A stretch of 64,000 nt of DNA, from assembly GCA_000507305.1 (NCBI GenBank), contig DF239328.1:99879-163878 (forward strand), read 5' to 3'. This stretch comes from Breviolum minutum Mf 1.05b.01 (Eukaryota; Sar; Dinophyceae; Suessiales; Symbiodiniaceae). Of this stretch, positions 1 through 12,500 are shown one piece after another; positions within the stretch are counted from its first letter, which is position 1, and every line of letters starts with the position of its first letter. Both the position numbers and the translations under genes were made by a program. The notes below the pieces were generated by a model. It did no database searches, had not been told where the DNA came from, and worked only from the letters and a program-made list of their open reading frames with translations.

Positions 1-467
1 TGGGGCGGCCTTGTGCTCCAAGTGCAACACTTACACACATTTCTACGCAGCTAGGCTAGGGCTCTCCCACATCCAACATGCTGCAAGGATGCTGAAGGTG
101 CATTTTGTAGAGGTTTGCACTGCTTGCTTGCCTGAGCCTAATACCCTTCACCGTTCCAATGCCGCCCCTCCTTAACCATCCTAAATGCCTGTAGGTTACC
201 AACCTACAGCCTTCCTAGCCTTCAAAGTTTTAATCCCGCCCCTCCTTAACCATCCTAAACGCCTTTGGGTCCCACCAAGTTGCTGCACGTTTGGCCCCTT
301 TCGACCCCAAGCAGCTTCAAAGAAAAACTCTGAAACTCTACTGAAACGTAGCAAATCAGATCGACTTATTCTTCCTACTTACAACTTATATATCAGAATC
401 ACATTTCAACGTAATGAGCTACAATTGCATATTGTTCTCATCATATTCTTCTCCACTAAGCAAACCA

Positions 468-710
468 CTATTGTGACATCGAATTGAAAGCAACGGGAGC
501 GTTGCCGTAACAGTGCCCTTTCATATCAAAAGCACCAACCAGGTGTCCCAATGCTTGACAATGGCCCATCTTTGTTGGTATACGACGCTTTAGATGTTTT
601 TGGACTCTAAAAAACCGTAGGCTATCGGCTATTAATATGAATAAAATCACGCTCTCACTTTTTTGAAACATTTGCGGAAGTGTTTCCCTTAATATGTAGC
701 CCAGGACCAC
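468..710 (-). CDS. Unassigned exon-like open frame
   Basis: Open minus-strand frame of 80 codons. The second half (residues about 35-75, containing KMGHCQALGHLVGAFDMKG) has the mixed composition of a coding exon, while the first part looks like intron read-through. I recognise no family. It lies at the low-coordinate end of a run of minus-strand exons and could be a 3' exon of the gene whose pieces are seen at 1582-2523. Edges are not fixed by clear splice sites, so this is only a candidate. Confidence 0.25.
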   Translation of the reverse strand: MVLGYILRETLPQMFQKSESVILFILIADSLRFFRVQKHLKRRIPTKMGHCQALGHLVGAFDMKGHCYGNAPVAFNSMSQ

Positions 711-1581
711 ACCTCAGCGAGGGTGCCCGGAAGATTGAAATGCCAAAAAACAGTTTTAGTACCATTTGTTGCCCCTTTGTTTTGCAAGGGTAGGGTGTGT
801 CTACTGGTCCGACTCATCTGCCCACCTCATACACTCATCATTTCACTTAAAAGTGGCCCTTGGGGCCTGACCTCTATGCTCCAATCACGCTATCTCTGGT
901 GGTTTCGGAAAAATCCAGACGTGAACCCATCATTCTTTACCCCACGACATTGCGTGTCGCCAATGAGATGAAACAAAGAGGTTAAAGTGTCTGGTTGGAA
1001 GTGCCCAGCCAAAGGCACCAGCATGCTTGATCATCAATCATGATTCCGTGGGTGTCTTTTTCCAGTTTGAACCAGCTCATTCCTGGCTCAAGTATGCTTA
1101 ATTAAAGGAACATGATGACTCCAATGGATCCTGAAGGAAGATCTTACATCATATAGATCTTAAACTTTCTGTGCCAACACCAAAAGACTAGCAGGCAGTC
1201 CTGGGTGGGCGGCGCTTACGACCACGCTGCCCAGGCATGTCGGTCCCCTTATCCATCCTTTTTGAAGGGGCAATAGCTGTCAATAGTGCTATCAGTGATG
1301 CTTAGCGGAGGCGCGCTGTTTGTTAGTTGGAAACTACTCCAATTCCCGTCAAGTTTGATCGTCACGGTCATTCTTGCAAATTTTACATGGGCCTCGCCCC
1401 AACCGATGTACTACTGCTCCCAAATCTATGCCCAAAAACCGCAAAAACTTTACTTGCTGCAGCAATAACAGCAAAAAAACTGATGTTGCTTAAAGAAAGC
1501 TATCCACTAAGAAGAAAAAACATCTGCCCAACACTGCTAACAATGTTCATGTTCATAAACGAGGGCCAGTTTTTCTCTGCT
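711..1581. other. No gene supported
   Basis: Short overlapping frames occur on both strands, but none shows family motifs, biased composition or paired splice-like edges. I treat it as intron or intergenic DNA. Confidence 0.4.
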
Positions 1582-1959
1582 TCACGCTATCCAAATGTCT
1601 TTTTCCGATCTCTTGCAAAAAGAGAATCTGAAAGCAAACATACAAAGAAGTGTGCTTGCATCAGCACTTGACATGCCTTTTCTACCTCTCGCCATCTGTC
1701 GAGATATGTCAAGATCCTTCCCATGTTCTATGTGGGAAGCTAAGTTCAGTGCATGATTGAGATCGACTATTGGCGCGCTTGGCAGGAAGATTTTTTGGAA
1801 TGTGACTTTTGATTCACTTGCATCAAGAATCATGAATATCACAGCTTTCTGAAATGGTCTCACAATCCTAAAATAATTACAAAGCCTATGAGTCGTATGA
1901 GGGTTACCTGACATCATCGTCCTCCAAGTGGAAATTTCTACTAATATAAATGTAGACAT
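1582..1959 (-). CDS. Unassigned exon, possibly 3' part of the 2-4.6 kb gene
   Basis: Minus-strand frame whose central part (IVRPFQKAVIFMILDASESK, then a charged stretch ending near GRKGMSSADAS) looks like genuine protein. The first 30 residues, which read into AT-rich sequence, are likely intron. No family is recognised. Same strand and spacing as the exon at 2137-2523 and the ankyrin-repeat exons upstream, so it may be a C-terminal exon of that gene. The frame closes in RSEKDIWIA, which could be the real end or intron read-through. Confidence 0.35.
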   Translation of the reverse strand: MSTFILVEISTWRTMMSGNPHTTHRLCNYFRIVRPFQKAVIFMILDASESKVTFQKIFLPSAPIVDLNHALNLASHIEHGKDLDISRQMARGRKGMSSADASTLLCMFAFRFSFCKRSEKDIWIA

Positions 1960-2136
1960 TTAGACCATTGGATATGAATTCGATTGAATTCCAAGCGCGC
2001 AAGTCCAAAGCAAAGATTTACAGTATTTGTTTCGCAGCCTACAGCAACTCTAGACAAGTCTGTCAAAATGTTTGCCCTACCCTAACCTCACTGATTCTCA
2101 GCGCTTCTCATGTTCGCCAGCCTAAGGATGGGAAAG

Positions 2137-2523
2137 CTAGCTGCTTGTGTTGGGAGTAAGCAGTCGGCACACTAAAGGAACACTCCAATTCGTAGACACG
2201 CTGATGCTTGGTTCACATTCATCCTTTCGCCAAGAGTTCCAGCTAGTCATCTCCAGCTCTTTTTGTGTCAAGTTTTCGACCAAATCATTCAGGTCAGATA
2301 TACATCTCACGCCAACACTGTTCACTAACAAGGTGCATCTGCCCATCTTTTCTACATTGGACCCATGGCAACAGATCTTCAAGGTGCTCTTCTTTGGAGT
2401 CACCCTATTAAAGCATTGAACCAGCGAGATTCCGTGGAAAGAACTGGAAAGGACTCCATTGTTTTGCCGTTGTGGATGACAGTCACAAAGCGAATCGTAG
2501 CAACATATCATATTAATTTTCAT
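2137..2523 (-). CDS. Unassigned exon, Cys- and Leu-containing
   Basis: Minus-strand frame. The stretch from TPKKSTLKICCHGSNVEK through ISDLNDLVENLTQKELEM to WRKDECEP is convincing coding sequence of about 75 residues; the flanks are less so. No recognised domain. It lies 0.7 kb downstream of the ankyrin-repeat exons on the same strand, so it may be a later exon of that gene or the next gene in the array. Confidence 0.4.
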   Translation of the reverse strand: MKINMICCYDSLCDCHPQRQNNGVLSSSFHGISLVQCFNRVTPKKSTLKICCHGSNVEKMGRCTLLVNSVGVRCISDLNDLVENLTQKELEMTSWNSWRKDECEPSISVSTNWSVPLVCRLLTPNTSS

Positions 2524-3239
2524 AATATAGCATATAAATCAGCCCATATAATAGCGTAAATCACATTAAAATACAATGTCATTCAACTACACAGTATCCA
2601 TTTGTCGTGTTGAAATAATAATCGTTGAAAATTGGTTTTTGCCTGATTCATTTGTACAGGTACCCACTGAGATTAGATCACGCAGGTATGTGGATCGAAT
2701 GCCACGAGACCTCTATCTTAGCATAAGATTATGCTCAGCCTTTTTTGAACTACTTCGCCAGTTTTCACTGATTTTGAGTTAAATTTACCCGTGTATACAC
2801 AGGGTATATTGCCACTTCGCAGGTCCCTGACGAATGAAGTTCTATTATTCTGTGAGTTTTTCTCGTGTCAAAGGAAATGGTTATGGCCATTTGGCATCAA
2901 CATGCGTCAAAGCATCACAACAATTTCAGCAGCTTTGTGAAGCCTGGCCACTCGGGTGGTGTTGAACTCAAGCAATACGAAGATTTCAATCGGAGATGAA
3001 AACTCACCATGACACCACAATTACCCGTTTTTGACATTTATTCTCTTGAAGCCCTCATGCAATGAACTTTACCAGGAAAAGCTTCAAAAGAGTAACAGTA
3101 CGCTCGAATTTTGTCAGAAAAAGCAAGGCTGCCTGACGATAATTGTGGCAGTGAAAGTTAAGGAGGAGTTCTTTCGCCAATCTTCATACCGCAAAAATAT
3201 GGTAAATTACATTGATAATTACATACATTCACATATTAC

Positions 3240-4620
3240 ATGATGCATCACAGTGCATCCCAAGGACCTTTCTGCTTCGCCGCCATGCTTATGGTTGTGC
3301 CAGTTGGAGTTGTAAAATTTACCTTGGGCAAAAGGCCAGTCAAAGAGCGACATGGCTGACAAGGACAACCCATGGAGGGTAACGGAGGGCATCTTAAAGG
3401 TTTCAATGTGTTCCAATGACTCAAGCAGGTCCATATGCCATGGAGGGCAAGTTGCATCGGACTTTGCTGTCAGCAAGGTTTTGAAAACATCCTCTTGGCC
3501 GCCGAAGGCTGCAACAACCTGGGTTCTGTACTCAACACATTTGAACACCCCAGTCCGAGCATATATACTTTCATCATCTATATATACGTTTATCATCACA
3601 ATTCTTAATGTACTATGGATATGCAGAAGGCTCGGAGCCATGGAAAATGTTATATAGCACAATAGCACGTTTAGATTCAAAGCCAAGGGATCATGGATGA
3701 TGGTTTTTGGTGTCAGGGCGAAGCATCAGACCTGATATCAGATATCTTATTATACTTTATTATATTTTCACAACTTGCTTCAGGTAACATAGAGGGGCGT
3801 CCAACCTTCCTCATCAACCGCTTTCACATCGGCACCAAGTTGGCACAGCGCTTGCACCACCTGGAGTTGCGTTGGAGATTTGATCTCCACAAAGTCGCAA
3901 CAAACAAGCTGCAACAGCCCAAGAGAATATGCTTCGCATCCTTCCGCTTCCCTCTTCTTCTGATTTGGGAGGGAATAACAGTGTCCCTAACATTAGGAAT
4001 GCTGGATGTGCCTGTCACGAACGCCTTGAAACAATTCTTAGATAAAAACGTAAGACCTAATAAAATGCAAAATAATATTAATTACTATATATCATCATGA
4101 TATATCATCTATATATCTATATATCACTGTCTTCAGTCGTCGCTCCGACCGTGTCCAAAGCTTTCTCGCAGTCAGCTTAAGCCAAGGCCACGGAATTGTC
4201 GCCACGGAAAGCAGCCACATGCAAAGGTGTGAGGCCGCTGTTGTCCAGCCCATTCCTGAGTTGGAGGGATCAGCTCCAGCCATGCGGGACGTTTTTCATT
4301 GTTCCATTCTTCGCCCATCCTGTAGCCTCATCTATCATCCATGACTTCCCTTCAACAAAAACCAGGCGATGCCTCTTCCGCAATTCATACATCAGGTGCC
4401 TCCATGTTGTTTCTAACTCTTGAACCGACAGTGCCACAAAAGGAAGCTCCAGTATTGCCTTCTGTCAATTTAGCGAAGGGTCACGTCAGCCTTTGCTCGG
4501 CATAAGGGTGCCACCAGCTTGCGATGACCCTCGGAGCATGCTGCATGCAGCGCAGCTGTGAGGCCTTCCTCCTTAGCAAGGTGGACAAGTGCGACCTTAC
4601 CCCAGCGAAAACGAAAGCTC
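3240..4620 (-). CDS. Ankyrin-repeat protein, multi-exon
   Basis: At least four minus-strand exons carry ankyrin-repeat consensus. About 4600-4478: EGLTAALHAACSEGHRKLV then AKADVTL. About 4262-4182: DNSGLTPLHVAAFRGDNSVA. About 3895-3789: VVQALCQLGADVKAVDEEG then WTPLY. From 3518 down: VVAAFGGQEDVFKTLLTAKS. The last two join perfectly across an intron (3519-3788, GT donor, AG acceptor) to give TPLYVVAAFGG, which restores a repeat. Ankyrin repeats are 33-residue helical modules that bind other proteins. A non-repeat tail (DLLESLEHIETFKMP and onward) follows. The N-terminal start is not identified; candidate upstream exons are at 5283-5781. Partner and process cannot be inferred. Family assignment is firm; gene limits are not. 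Confidence 0.75.
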
Positions 4621-5282
4621 ATGCAGAAGATGAGTGGTTCCCATCTCTCACCTATATTAACACCCTTTGTTTTTATTTCTAGATCTGTCAGAAAACAGTC
4701 ACTAAAATATCCCTTATATCGATGCTAAATGACCTAAATGCTCTTGTTCGACCAAGTGAACAAAGACTGGCACTGTCCCCGGCCTCGGCGCCTTTGACCA
4801 GTGAAGTCACTTGGGCCAAATCACCTGCCTGTTGATACCGCTAGCAGTTGCAAGGGACTACGGAACGAAATACAAAATGCATGCAATGTTACATAAAAGA
4901 AACACTAGGCCAACCTGTGGACTTCCTCAACTTGCAATTTGACAATATGATTCATCAAACATAATATCATACATAGACTAAAATAATAATAGATAAATAA
5001 CAAAACGACACAATATATAATATGATATCAACATTAACATACCTTAACAAAAATGAAAAAGTATTCATGCATGCTACAGAAATGCATTCTATATTATGTT
5101 ATATAATAGCTTATAACATCCAAATACATGTACAATATATAGTACACTGCAGTGATGCATTGTATAGACACAATGTATATACTATATATATAGCATAGAC
5201 TCTACATGAACATGCAACAGGTTTTCATGGCCCTTCAGATCAGCAAATATTGACATTGCCCCGTTCACAGTAAACTGGCATT
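4621..5282. other. AT-rich stretch without a supported gene
   Basis: Mostly AT-rich sequence, especially 4900-5220, with repeated ATATA runs. No frame of coding quality on either strand. Probably an intron or the 5' flank of the ankyrin-repeat gene. Confidence 0.4.
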
Positions 5283-5781
5283 TCAAGATCGTCGTGCTGC
5301 AAAAATAAAGGGAGCCTTGGCAGCATCCAACAGCGTTTTAGGCCTCAACACTGTGTGCAACTTGCTATGCGACTTGATGCGACTTGCATCGGCTCGAGTG
5401 GGTTGCCAGCTTGGCCCAACTGAGCTGGTGACTTTGCAGGAGAACTGCCTCTTCAAGCGCAGGACACCAAGAAACCCATGGCCGCTGGGTGGTCTATAAT
5501 TAACGGATATGATATTCACGGCTTGCTTCGCTTACTTGTCAGCGTCAAAGATCTGCGATTCTTTAAACAAAATGGCAGGCATACATACTAGAGTTTGCAA
5601 TGAAAGCATCAGAGTTACAGGGATTAATGCGAGATCTTTGGACCTCTACATGCCCCTGCTGTGGCCCAGTCCCAGCCTTCAGAACTGGAACTATCAGAAT
5701 CCGTCCTGCACTGTTGAAGAGTTGGAAGCATGGGATACAGTTGTTTGTCTTGCATCGGTAAAAGGAAAGATAAAGAGCCAT
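5283..5781 (-). CDS. Two candidate exons upstream of the ankyrin gene
   Basis: Two minus-strand frames: 5283-5519 (a basic frame containing PTRADASRIKSHSKLHT and DAAKAPFIFAARR) and 5563-5781 (NSAGRILIVPVLKAGTG and onward). Either could be an N-terminal exon of the ankyrin-repeat gene. A plus-strand frame overlaps the first (5317-5499), so strand is not certain from composition alone. No family recognised. Confidence 0.25.
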
Positions 5782-6029
5782 TAGGAACCACTCTCGCCAT
5801 GGTTGCGGTACCCTTGCCCGGTCCCTGAATTGCTGCTAGAAGATGGTTGGGCCTGACATCGACCAGTGGATTGTTCCACCAGGTTTCATGTTTTGGTCAG
5901 AATCCCTTCCTTTTCCGAAAGCCCTACCATCAACTGCCAATTTCAAACACGTTTAGGCACATGCAAGCGCACATTGAATCACCCTTCTAACATTCAATAC
6001 TTTTCAAGGCCTTCAGCTATCAAAAAGCA

Positions 6030-8081
6030 TCAATAGCCTGCATATTGCCTGCATAAACCCCCACTGCGCATGCCTTGCTTGGTGGCTTTGGAGGGCTTGC
6101 AGGCTTCCTGCAAGAAAGTCAACTTTTTTAGGAACCAGACCTCCGACGGTTCCCAAGTCCTTGGCTCACCCACCATAAAGGATTTCTTAACCTCAGCTGG
6201 GCCCGGGCCGGCAGGCCCTGCGAAGTCATGACTTGGATACAGAACATAGGGGTTTAACGACAGCATTGATGCTGTCGCTAATGATGAAAGTGCGTATTGA
6301 AATCTTACATTCACATATTCACACAGTATTAATTGTTTGCATCAATTTTGTTTGGACTGTGTGCGGCGAAAATAGGAAAGCAAGCATTAGATAAACCAAT
6401 GATAAATAAACATATTCATATGAAAGGTCAAGTCTTAGGACACGTTCATATATGTGTCCCAGAATGATGCCAGTCATATCATCGCAGCATGGCAAACGAA
6501 TACAAACATGACGGTCTGATATAGGATCCGGTGTCCATCATGTCCATCGGCCTGAGGTTCCAGCAACGATCTTCACCTGCTGCTACAAGAGAAATTGTAG
6601 GCTTGGGTTTTCCTGGGTATGCCTTGATCACACAATTCTCAATCCGTGCAACTTGATGCAACCTATTCATACCTATTCAAGTTATCAAAAGAACCAACCC
6701 TCAACTGTGCTTTGATATGCTTTGGTCCATTCTGGTGCATCTTTGGACTGTCGATGGCTCTGGTCAGAAGGATCCAGAAAGCGAAGCAGGGAAGCGGTTG
6801 CGCCATCCATTTGGGAGTGCACGCCACCTACGACCCACTTCTCTAAAATAAAACACCGATATCAATGGATGATATCAGCGGTTCGAAAATGGCCTGAAAG
6901 AGTGACCTATCAAGAAACTGTTGCTTTGCCCCTCTCTCCGCCAATCAGCACCACAATGACCACACTGGTCAAATGCCAGGCTGACGATTGCATGCTAATT
7001 CACTGGTATTAACTCACGCAAATGAGAGCACATAGGTTAGACCTGGCAACACTCAGCCGCTAAAACTCTGAAAGCGCAACGCAGGGTCTGTGAAATTGAT
7101 GGCACCTGCTATCACTCGATGAATCACCTATGGTGATTTGGGATCAGAAGCCACGCGCTTCGCATAGGCTCTCATCAGGCGCCGGGCACCCCAAAGCACG
7201 CAACCTGAACCAAACAACAAGACACCACGGGTCTGTCCTACATGGAGGGCATATAGCAAGCCCCCTCGGAATGAAAGAAAAACTGTGGCGACTGGCTGAT
7301 GCTTCAAAGTCTTAGGAATATTATTTTCTGCTGTCTGTGGCTAATGCTCGATGACAAGAATGTGGCAAACCTGTTGCCCAAAACATTGCAACCCGGCAGC
7401 CGCCATGCAACAGCCCACTTAGGTTGAAGAAGCCCTGCGGAGAACATCATGGAACGCTGCTTCGCACTGTTTCGCTATTCGGCTTCCATAAGGCAACAAA
7501 TCCGAAAGAGCCAAAATGGGGGAAAAAAGCTTCCACAAGTCCACATGAGCCAAGGGAAACACAGCATCTTTGCTACACGTGTCCTTGAAGCATTCTGCAC
7601 CCACACAGTTGCTGGATGGCACACATGCCCAGTTGAAGAACATAAATGTAACCTGGGAAGGGCCAGTGCTCCGGGAGTCAACATGATTGGAAGACAGAGA
7701 AATGCCCAGGCACTGTCAGGATTTGGTAAAGAAAACCGAAGGCCGTACCCAAGTCCTGAGGGTGAAGCTTCACCTTTATCATCAAGTCATTAAGCACCAA
7801 TCACTATAAGTAGGTTGAAAATTAAAACACATTCAAGGTACTTATCCACCAGATACGACAAAAAAGGAATAGAATACTGGAAAAAGAAAAACATGAAGAA
7901 ATGATGGTTTGACAAATGAGCGTTCCAGTGTTTCTTTGAGATGGCTGAAGGAACCCCCATGTCCTCCCCACTGAAGCTGGCGCGCAAAGCTACCGCTGCC
8001 AGACATAGTACACCTCCGTAGCCCAAGGATTGCAGCCTGAGCCAAAACAGCTCGTCTAGGCTGAGCCGTAGTCGAAGCCAT
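6030..8081 (-). CDS. Unknown multi-exon gene
   Basis: A set of minus-strand exons in good coding frames. 8081-7930 contains LGYGGVLCLAAVALRASF, a hydrophobic stretch. 7643-7420 contains FKDTCSKDAVFPLAHVDLWK and SDLLPYGSRIAKQCEAAFHD. 7318-7130 contains PRGLLYALHVGQTRGVLLFG, a likely membrane segment, then a basic tail. 6842 to about 6690 starts after a clear TTTTAG acceptor and contains LLRFLDPSDQSHRQSKDAPE. 6650-6480 contains KAYPGKPKPTISLVAAGEDR. About 6250-6050 contains SFMVGEPRTWEPSEVWFLKK. No family is recognised. Hydrophobic segments suggest a membrane protein. Whether all exons belong to one gene is inference from strand and spacing. Confidence 0.45.
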
Positions 8082-8661
8082 TAAGTTTCACGTGTTGTAC
8101 ATGAAGCGAAAGCAGTAGGTAAATATTATGTCGTATCAAATCAAAATTTATTAGGTGGGCTCTGCACATTGAAGTTTCGTGGGTGCAATATTGTTTTCCA
8201 GGCCTGGGGATCATACATGCCAGGTGTGGAAAACTCGGGGATGTAGCCTTTTTTAGTTCACCACATTTGCAGCAATCTTCCCTCTAGTGCCATCAGCTTG
8301 TGTATACTGTATAAGTACCGTGGTCGTTTTTGGTGAATGTATTGTCCTTTTGGAGCCGATATGCACAAAAAAAAACTCTTTGCCAAATTCAAAACGAATA
8401 CTGTTCATATGCAAGGACATTGAAGAGCATCTTGTTATTAAAACCCATATTCGTACTGTGTATATCTTTTAGGCCCGAAAAATGGGGCCCAACCGGTTTG
8501 TTGAGATGGATGAAGAATTGTTACTATCATTTGAAGCACACCTGTTTCCTCTGATTAGTCCTCATTAGGGATGACATTAAATAGTGTTACATTATGTTAT
8601 ATAATCATATTATTGACTTGAGTCGAAGAAATTGGGAAACCGAATAGAGACCTCAAGTTCC
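8082..8661. other. No gene supported
   Basis: AT-rich sequence between exon groups. Plus-strand frames at 8287-8554 lack coding character. Probably intergenic or intronic. Confidence 0.35.
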
Positions 8662-8868
8662 TCAACCTTCAATGACCGAAAGATTGGATAACATTGGCCC
8701 TTGGCAAGTGTGGAGCCATGGGTTGGCTTGATTGCCCATCTGTCTTTGGCTAGTGATGCCCCATGATCGCACCAAATTTTGCCAGAACATGAATGAACGG
8801 ACTCCCCTCAAGTCTCCGCCCACGTTTTTTGCTCCGCCAAGATTCCGCATAGCAGATTCGAAAAACAA
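8662..8868 (-). CDS. Candidate exon, possibly 3' end of the MFS gene
   Basis: Open minus-strand frame with plausible protein (LGGAKNVGGDLRGVRSFMFW, QRQMGNQANPWLHTCQGPM). A good acceptor (CTTTTCACAG) lies just upstream at about 8925. No family recognised. Its position downstream of the transporter exons at 9.5-13.3 kb would suit a cytoplasmic tail, but a second frame is also open, so this is weak. Confidence 0.25.
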   Translation of the reverse strand: MFFESAMRNLGGAKNVGGDLRGVRSFMFWQNLVRSWGITSQRQMGNQANPWLHTCQGPMLSNLSVIEG

Positions 8869-9504
8869 TCGCTGATCAACTTGGAGAGAACATTAGCAGA
8901 ATGGCAGCAAGTCTCTGTGAAAAGGAGTAACATAAACACAATACAGCATAAACAGGCATTCCGTAAATTTTGTATAAAATGTCATGGTAAAACCTTGGCC
9001 GAGAGACTGCCAAGCAAAAGGAACGATGATGCAAAGAGACCTGCAAAATGCAATGTGCAGAAAGCATATTATATAATTGGTAAAGGATAGCCATCACATA
9101 ACCCATGTGGAGCCTAGGCTGGCAGTGAAGCCCAACTCCAAGCCAACCAAGCCTGGTCACCATGGTGCAACAAGAAAAGGCTCCCTTTGCAGCTACGGAG
9201 CGGAGCATGCAACTCAACCCAGAAATGAAGTAAACACGACAAGTAAACGGATCATCGCCTTTAGAAAACAACACTGCTGTCCAGTCTTGATGAGAAGACA
9301 TGATCCATTTCGCATGACAAGTCTTCCAATTTGGTGTCAGTCAAGCTACATTTATCATAGGGACTATCTGATTTTTTTCTAACCACGCTGTATCACATTT
9401 CATTTATGAGACTCACTCATCGTATTCCGGTAGTCCTTGCCATTTACGTATATACATCCAACATCTTTCACGATGCAGTTGATGCCATCCATGCCCAGTC
9501 GCTA

Positions 9505-12500
9505 ACCTATCTGGCCTCGCCTCTTCCCCTAGGCACCCAGTCACCCAGCAGGCCAAAAATTACGCGGCCCAGTGCAGAGAAAAGGCCCACAGAGAGGCCG
9601 ATTCGGGTCTGTGCCTTCACGGTGATCACACTGTGAGTTGGCAAGTTTGATGACCAATCATGGGTGAAGGACCATTTGAAAACATCCCAAAACAAATAGT
9701 TTGGTTTTATGGTTTTGAAACAAAAACTCCTTTGATGAATTCTGAACCCACAGGCCCTTAGAGTGAGTCCTTGCTGTTGCAAAAGTACAGCGTGTAGATG
9801 ATATTATAAGGATGCCAAAGGATAGTGAAAGAAAAAGCAAAAGGCGAAGACGAGTAAAGGAACCTAGACACATCTTAGACGTTTGATGTAACCACATTTT
9901 GCCGGAAAGAAAACTGGTGAAGGTAATAGTCCGAATAACCCTTCCTAACCCATTGACAATTCCATGACCCTCTCCTCCGGAGAGAGTCCAAGACTTGTGG
10001 CGCAAACCGGCCAATTCCCCAACCAGGCGAAGCAATAAGCGATAGGAATCAAGTAGATGGCCGCCAGCCAAGGGAAATCCTGCAAAAACTGCAATGGAGC
10101 GATCCTACTGTTGCGGGGTAGTCAAAATCCATCCTTTCAGTTCAAAATTTGAGTGGTTCAACTGCAAAGGATTGTCCCACACCCTTCGCCATAACATCAA
10201 AGATGCAGATTTCAGCGATTCTCTACATATTTCAATATCATGCTGTATCTGTCTCTCTGTTAAGAGGTGGAAAAAACTTATACTACACCGTAAATATCTC
10301 TCTCCCTCTCCAGCATGTCATTCATGTTCCTGTTGCTGTAAAAGCGAATCGCGCAAGCCAGGCCAAGCAAATATCTCGGCCAGCGTAATATATTTGTGTC
10401 ACTACCAGCAAGTCTAAATTCTGAGAAATTTGGATTGAAACCTTTCTCAATGGCCTAATCGCTTTAACTTGAAACATGGATTTGGCTGTCCTTGTTCTTC
10501 AGAATGCTGCAAATCCTGCCAGTAAACAAACGACACATTCTTTGAGAGTCAACATTTCTTATGGTGCAGAACCGGCAAAAGTCATCATCATCCAGTAGGA
10601 CGAGTCCTTTCCAAGTTTGGTTATTGCCTCTTGTGAGAGGCGCTCGTGCTGTGAATTTGAAAGATGCAATAGAATCGAAATATATCATGCAAATCCAAAT
10701 GTTTCAATGATGTTTCCCTCTTCCCACGGTAGCTCTTCCGCATACGCTGACCCAACTGCATGGTCCTTGCCGTGGCAGAGCTGCTTTGGCTCTTGGGGCT
10801 GTCTTCGCTACCTCAATTGTACATTTGCCTTCAAATGCCTTCAAACATAAACCTCTGATGTCAAAGTCTTGGCAACCATATCATTAGCATCAAGCAGCTT
10901 GACTTGGCATCGTTTGCTTCCTGCTGCTCTACTTCAGCCAGTGCCATCTTCCACGCCCGTGAGCGAAAGATCAAAAAGCCTTTCTCCAAGCAAAACTGGG
11001 ACAAGTGACAAAGAAATTACAATATTATTATAATAATTTCCGATGGGCTGTAAGTCAAACGCATTCTCTGTGACGAGTTCAAGACACGTACTTTCAAAGT
11101 TGATATAGAGACTCGACCTGTCAATTCGACCTTCTGACCCTTCTATTGCACCATGGATGCATGTTGTGTTGTGGATCCTCAATCTCATCGCACCTGTCGC
11201 TGTTTTTGAAAGGCCAAGCAACCCAGCAAAGCTGAAGATATGCTATACATGATCTGGTAGTTGATGAACTTGAAAGGGGCACCACCTAAAATCATGTTGC
11301 GGATTGCTTCGGACTTGTTCGGTACAGGTAGATGTACAGGCACAGCATGGCACCGCAGGTTCTTCACAGCGGTGGCAAATGCCAGCTAGCCTAAGAAAGT
11401 TTAAGTTACATAGAACATCGTAGAAGTGAATAAGAGCTAAGATGAACTAAAAACATGATCAAAAAACATATATTCATGGGAATCTAAGGGTACCCCCCCA
11501 AAGCCAACCCCCCCAAGAAATAAGGCCTTATTAAGGTCTTATTAAGGGAAAATGGTGCTTAATAACCAATAAGGCCTTATTTATTGGAGGGGTAGCTTTG
11601 GAGGGGGTACCTTAAATTCCCACAATATATATCTATCAAATCAGAAAGCCGTAGTGGCTTCTAAATACAAATTGTTCAGCCCCTTTCTTGGGGCTAACGG
11701 TTTGACCGACCATGACACGCTCTACCCTATATCAACTTTCACACCTTGAGCCTTCATCTTTGGCCGAGGAACTGCACCATTTCGCATGCACTGCGGTGTG
11801 CAGGCTGATGCCCAGCGCCGCCCTGAAGTGTCTGGGGAAAGGCTAGCCACAATAGATTGGGGCCTGTATGGTTTGAATGATGACGAAGAGAACGAACCAT
11901 GGATGACACCCGATAATACTTGATAGGAACACAGAAGGCGCTTCACATGACATTAGTGAATTATTTGTTACATATTATTACCAAGTTTGGACTGATCATA
12001 ATGTGTTCTGCAAGAACAATACTCTGATAATATATGTTTACAACCATATACTCATATAACTTATATAAATTATAAACATAAAGACTCTACATATTATACT
12101 TAGTTTTTGGACTTTGACTATCACCAAATAATTACAGCAGCATTATGTATATGCAAACTGCAGCTCAGATTCGAGCACAAGACACAGGCCGCTGCTTTTC
12201 CAGAGTGCTGCGACGGGGCCACACGCACAGCTGCCAGCAGCCCAACCTGTGTAGCTTGTTTTTGGTGGCTAATGATCCGTGGTTCGAAGCGGCCCCTGCA
12301 AACCTGTGCCCTCTGGCCGCAGGCTTGTTTTACACATTTTTCCAGGTTTAATTCATTGAAATTCTACCAGTCCCTCCAAAAGCTCACCCACTGTCTTCTT
12401 GCACTCCTAACAAGCCAAGGTGCAGTGTTCAGCAAGGTGGCACCAAATCCAAAAAGTAAATATCCAAGACTTGCAAGGACCAGCCTCACAGTTTCAGATA

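Noticed and set aside
7508-7519. A 12-base match (minus strand CCATTTTGGCTC) to the 3' half of the dinoflagellate spliced leader
   Set aside because: It falls inside a probable exon and lacks the rest of the leader, so it is not a convincing relic of a retroposed message.
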